From contig NZ_QRNF01000013.1 of NCBI RefSeq assembly GCF_003474435.1, positions 1 to 64,000 on the forward strand: a DNA stretch of 64,000 nucleotides. The letters are read 5' to 3'. A model generated the notes under the pieces. It saw only the letters and a program-made list of their open reading frames with translations. It searched no databases and was not told the DNA's origin. The stretch is from Ruminococcus sp. AF46-10NS. Its GTDB lineage: Bacteria > Bacillota > Clostridia > Lachnospirales > Lachnospiraceae. A program made the position numbers and the translations under genes. This document shows, piece after piece, positions 63,587-64,000 of this stretch (position 1 is the first letter of the stretch; each line of letters opens with the position of its first letter).

Positions 63587-63613
63587 CTGCGTCTATGCGT
63601 CTGGCACTTTTAA

Positions 63614-64000
63614 TCATTTTTTTTTGAATTTATTATATGTGTTAGCTAACTGTCCACAAGCCGCGTTAATCTCTCTGCCATGAGAAACTCTCATAGTAAC
63701 TTCAAGTCCTGCTTGCTCTAATTGATGTTTGAATGCAACTATTTCCCGTTTCTGTGGTGCTTTAATTCTTGAATTGCTTGTTGGGTTGTATTGTAACACG
63801 TTAATCATAACTTTTTTGCCCCGAAACCATTTTGCAAGTTGTCTTACATCTGAGGGCCGGTCATTTATACCCGGTAAAAGCAAATACGCAAAGACAATTT
63901 TGCGATTATGCCTTTCAGAATAGGATAAGGCTTGCTTAACAACATCTTCAATAGCATATATGCGCATGTGAGGAATAATACGATTTCTTGCAGATTGTGT
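63614..64000 (-). CDS. Cfr-like radical SAM 23S rRNA methyltransferase, C-terminal part
   Basis: The frame is open at the right edge of the window, so the N-terminal part with the CxxxCxxC cluster is not visible. The visible 128 residues contain SARNRIIPHMRIYAIEDVV, VFAYLLLPGINDRPSDV, VLQYNPTSNSRIKAP and the end NAACGQLANTYNK. The Cys in AACGQL corresponds to the methyl-carrying catalytic Cys of RlmN/Cfr, and YNPT (rather than the RlmN-type NPVKE) favours Cfr. True Cfr proteins methylate A2503 at C8 and give resistance to several ribosome-targeting drugs. A housekeeping RlmN variant cannot be excluded without the N-terminus. Confidence 0.7.
   Translation of the reverse strand, partial: TQSARNRIIPHMRIYAIEDVVKQALSYSERHNRKIVFAYLLLPGINDRPSDVRQLAKWFRGKKVMINVLQYNPTSNSRIKAPQKREIVAFKHQLEQAGLEVTMRVSHGREINAACGQLANTYNKFKKK

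Overview
The window is almost entirely mobile DNA from a low-to-mid GC Bacillota genome, most likely a gut Clostridia (Lachnospiraceae-type). The evidence is the AGGAGG ribosome binding sites, the Tn1549-like gene families (PcfB/DUF3801, VirD4/TraG, Maff2, VirB6, PrgI, VirB4, CD1108-type hydrolase, DUF4315, DUF4366, TopB, SpaA/Cna-B adhesin, DUF5688, methylase/SNF2, YodL), and a Tet(O)-type resistance gene. I saw no rRNA, complete tRNA or CRISPR array. Core chromosomal genes are absent, except possibly the fragment at the left edge.

Layout: 1-1090 is sparse (a C-terminal fragment, a small membrane protein, terminators). 1090-51326 is the transfer region of an integrative conjugative element (ICE), all on the + strand. 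It is broken in three places. Group II intron 1 (4743-7258) splits the coupling-protein gene traG. Group II intron 2 (7882-10648) splits maff2. An 11.9 kb integrative mobilizable element (IME, about 10672-22581) sits in the same maff2 gene, only about 23 bases past the intron. The IME is more GC-rich and has its own XRE regulator, frameshifted tnpV, AT-rich cargo (alpha/beta hydrolase, XRE-membrane protein, GNAT), MobA/MobL relaxase, CHC2 primase, VirE-like helicase, TnpW-like protein and large serine recombinase. Past the IME come virB6, prgI, virB4, DUF3789, the cell-wall hydrolase, DUF4315/DUF4366, topB, a 2098-residue adhesin, DUF5688, a methylase/SNF2 giant carrying an overprinted tnpV, and the YodL protein.

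51627-59735 is an accessory defence-like island: an XRE regulator, a gutted type I restriction system (hsdM fragment joined to hsdR fragments, no hsdS), then a coupled DUF6361 / PLD-like nuclease / large helicase cassette whose helicase is cut off before motif VI. 59716-62508 is a tnpV plus tetracycline-resistance unit: consensus promoter, 7-codon leader, attenuator, a Tet(O)-type gene that looks like a tet(O/32/O) mosaic, and a truncated KTR gene. It abuts a Tn916-like orf8/sigma-factor pair on the - strand (62426-63140). At the right edge is the C-terminal part of a Cfr-like rRNA methyltransferase.

The genes work as a conjugation machine (coupling protein, VirB4/VirB6 channel, wall hydrolase, adhesin, topoisomerase, DNA-processing giants), a parasite that carries its own relaxase and would need that machine to move, two retroelements, and resistance and defence cargo. 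Three points stand out: (1) tnpV is encoded in an alternative frame inside the linker of the methylase/SNF2 protein; (2) four unrelated ICE proteins, and possibly the IME relaxase, end with a similar short motif (SIHxRL-like) 24-27 residues from the C-terminus, a possible type IV secretion tag; (3) the DUF6361-PLD-helicase cassette. Five genes each look broken by one missing base, which may be sequencing error or decay. Family names are given from memory of sequence features; no database search was possible.
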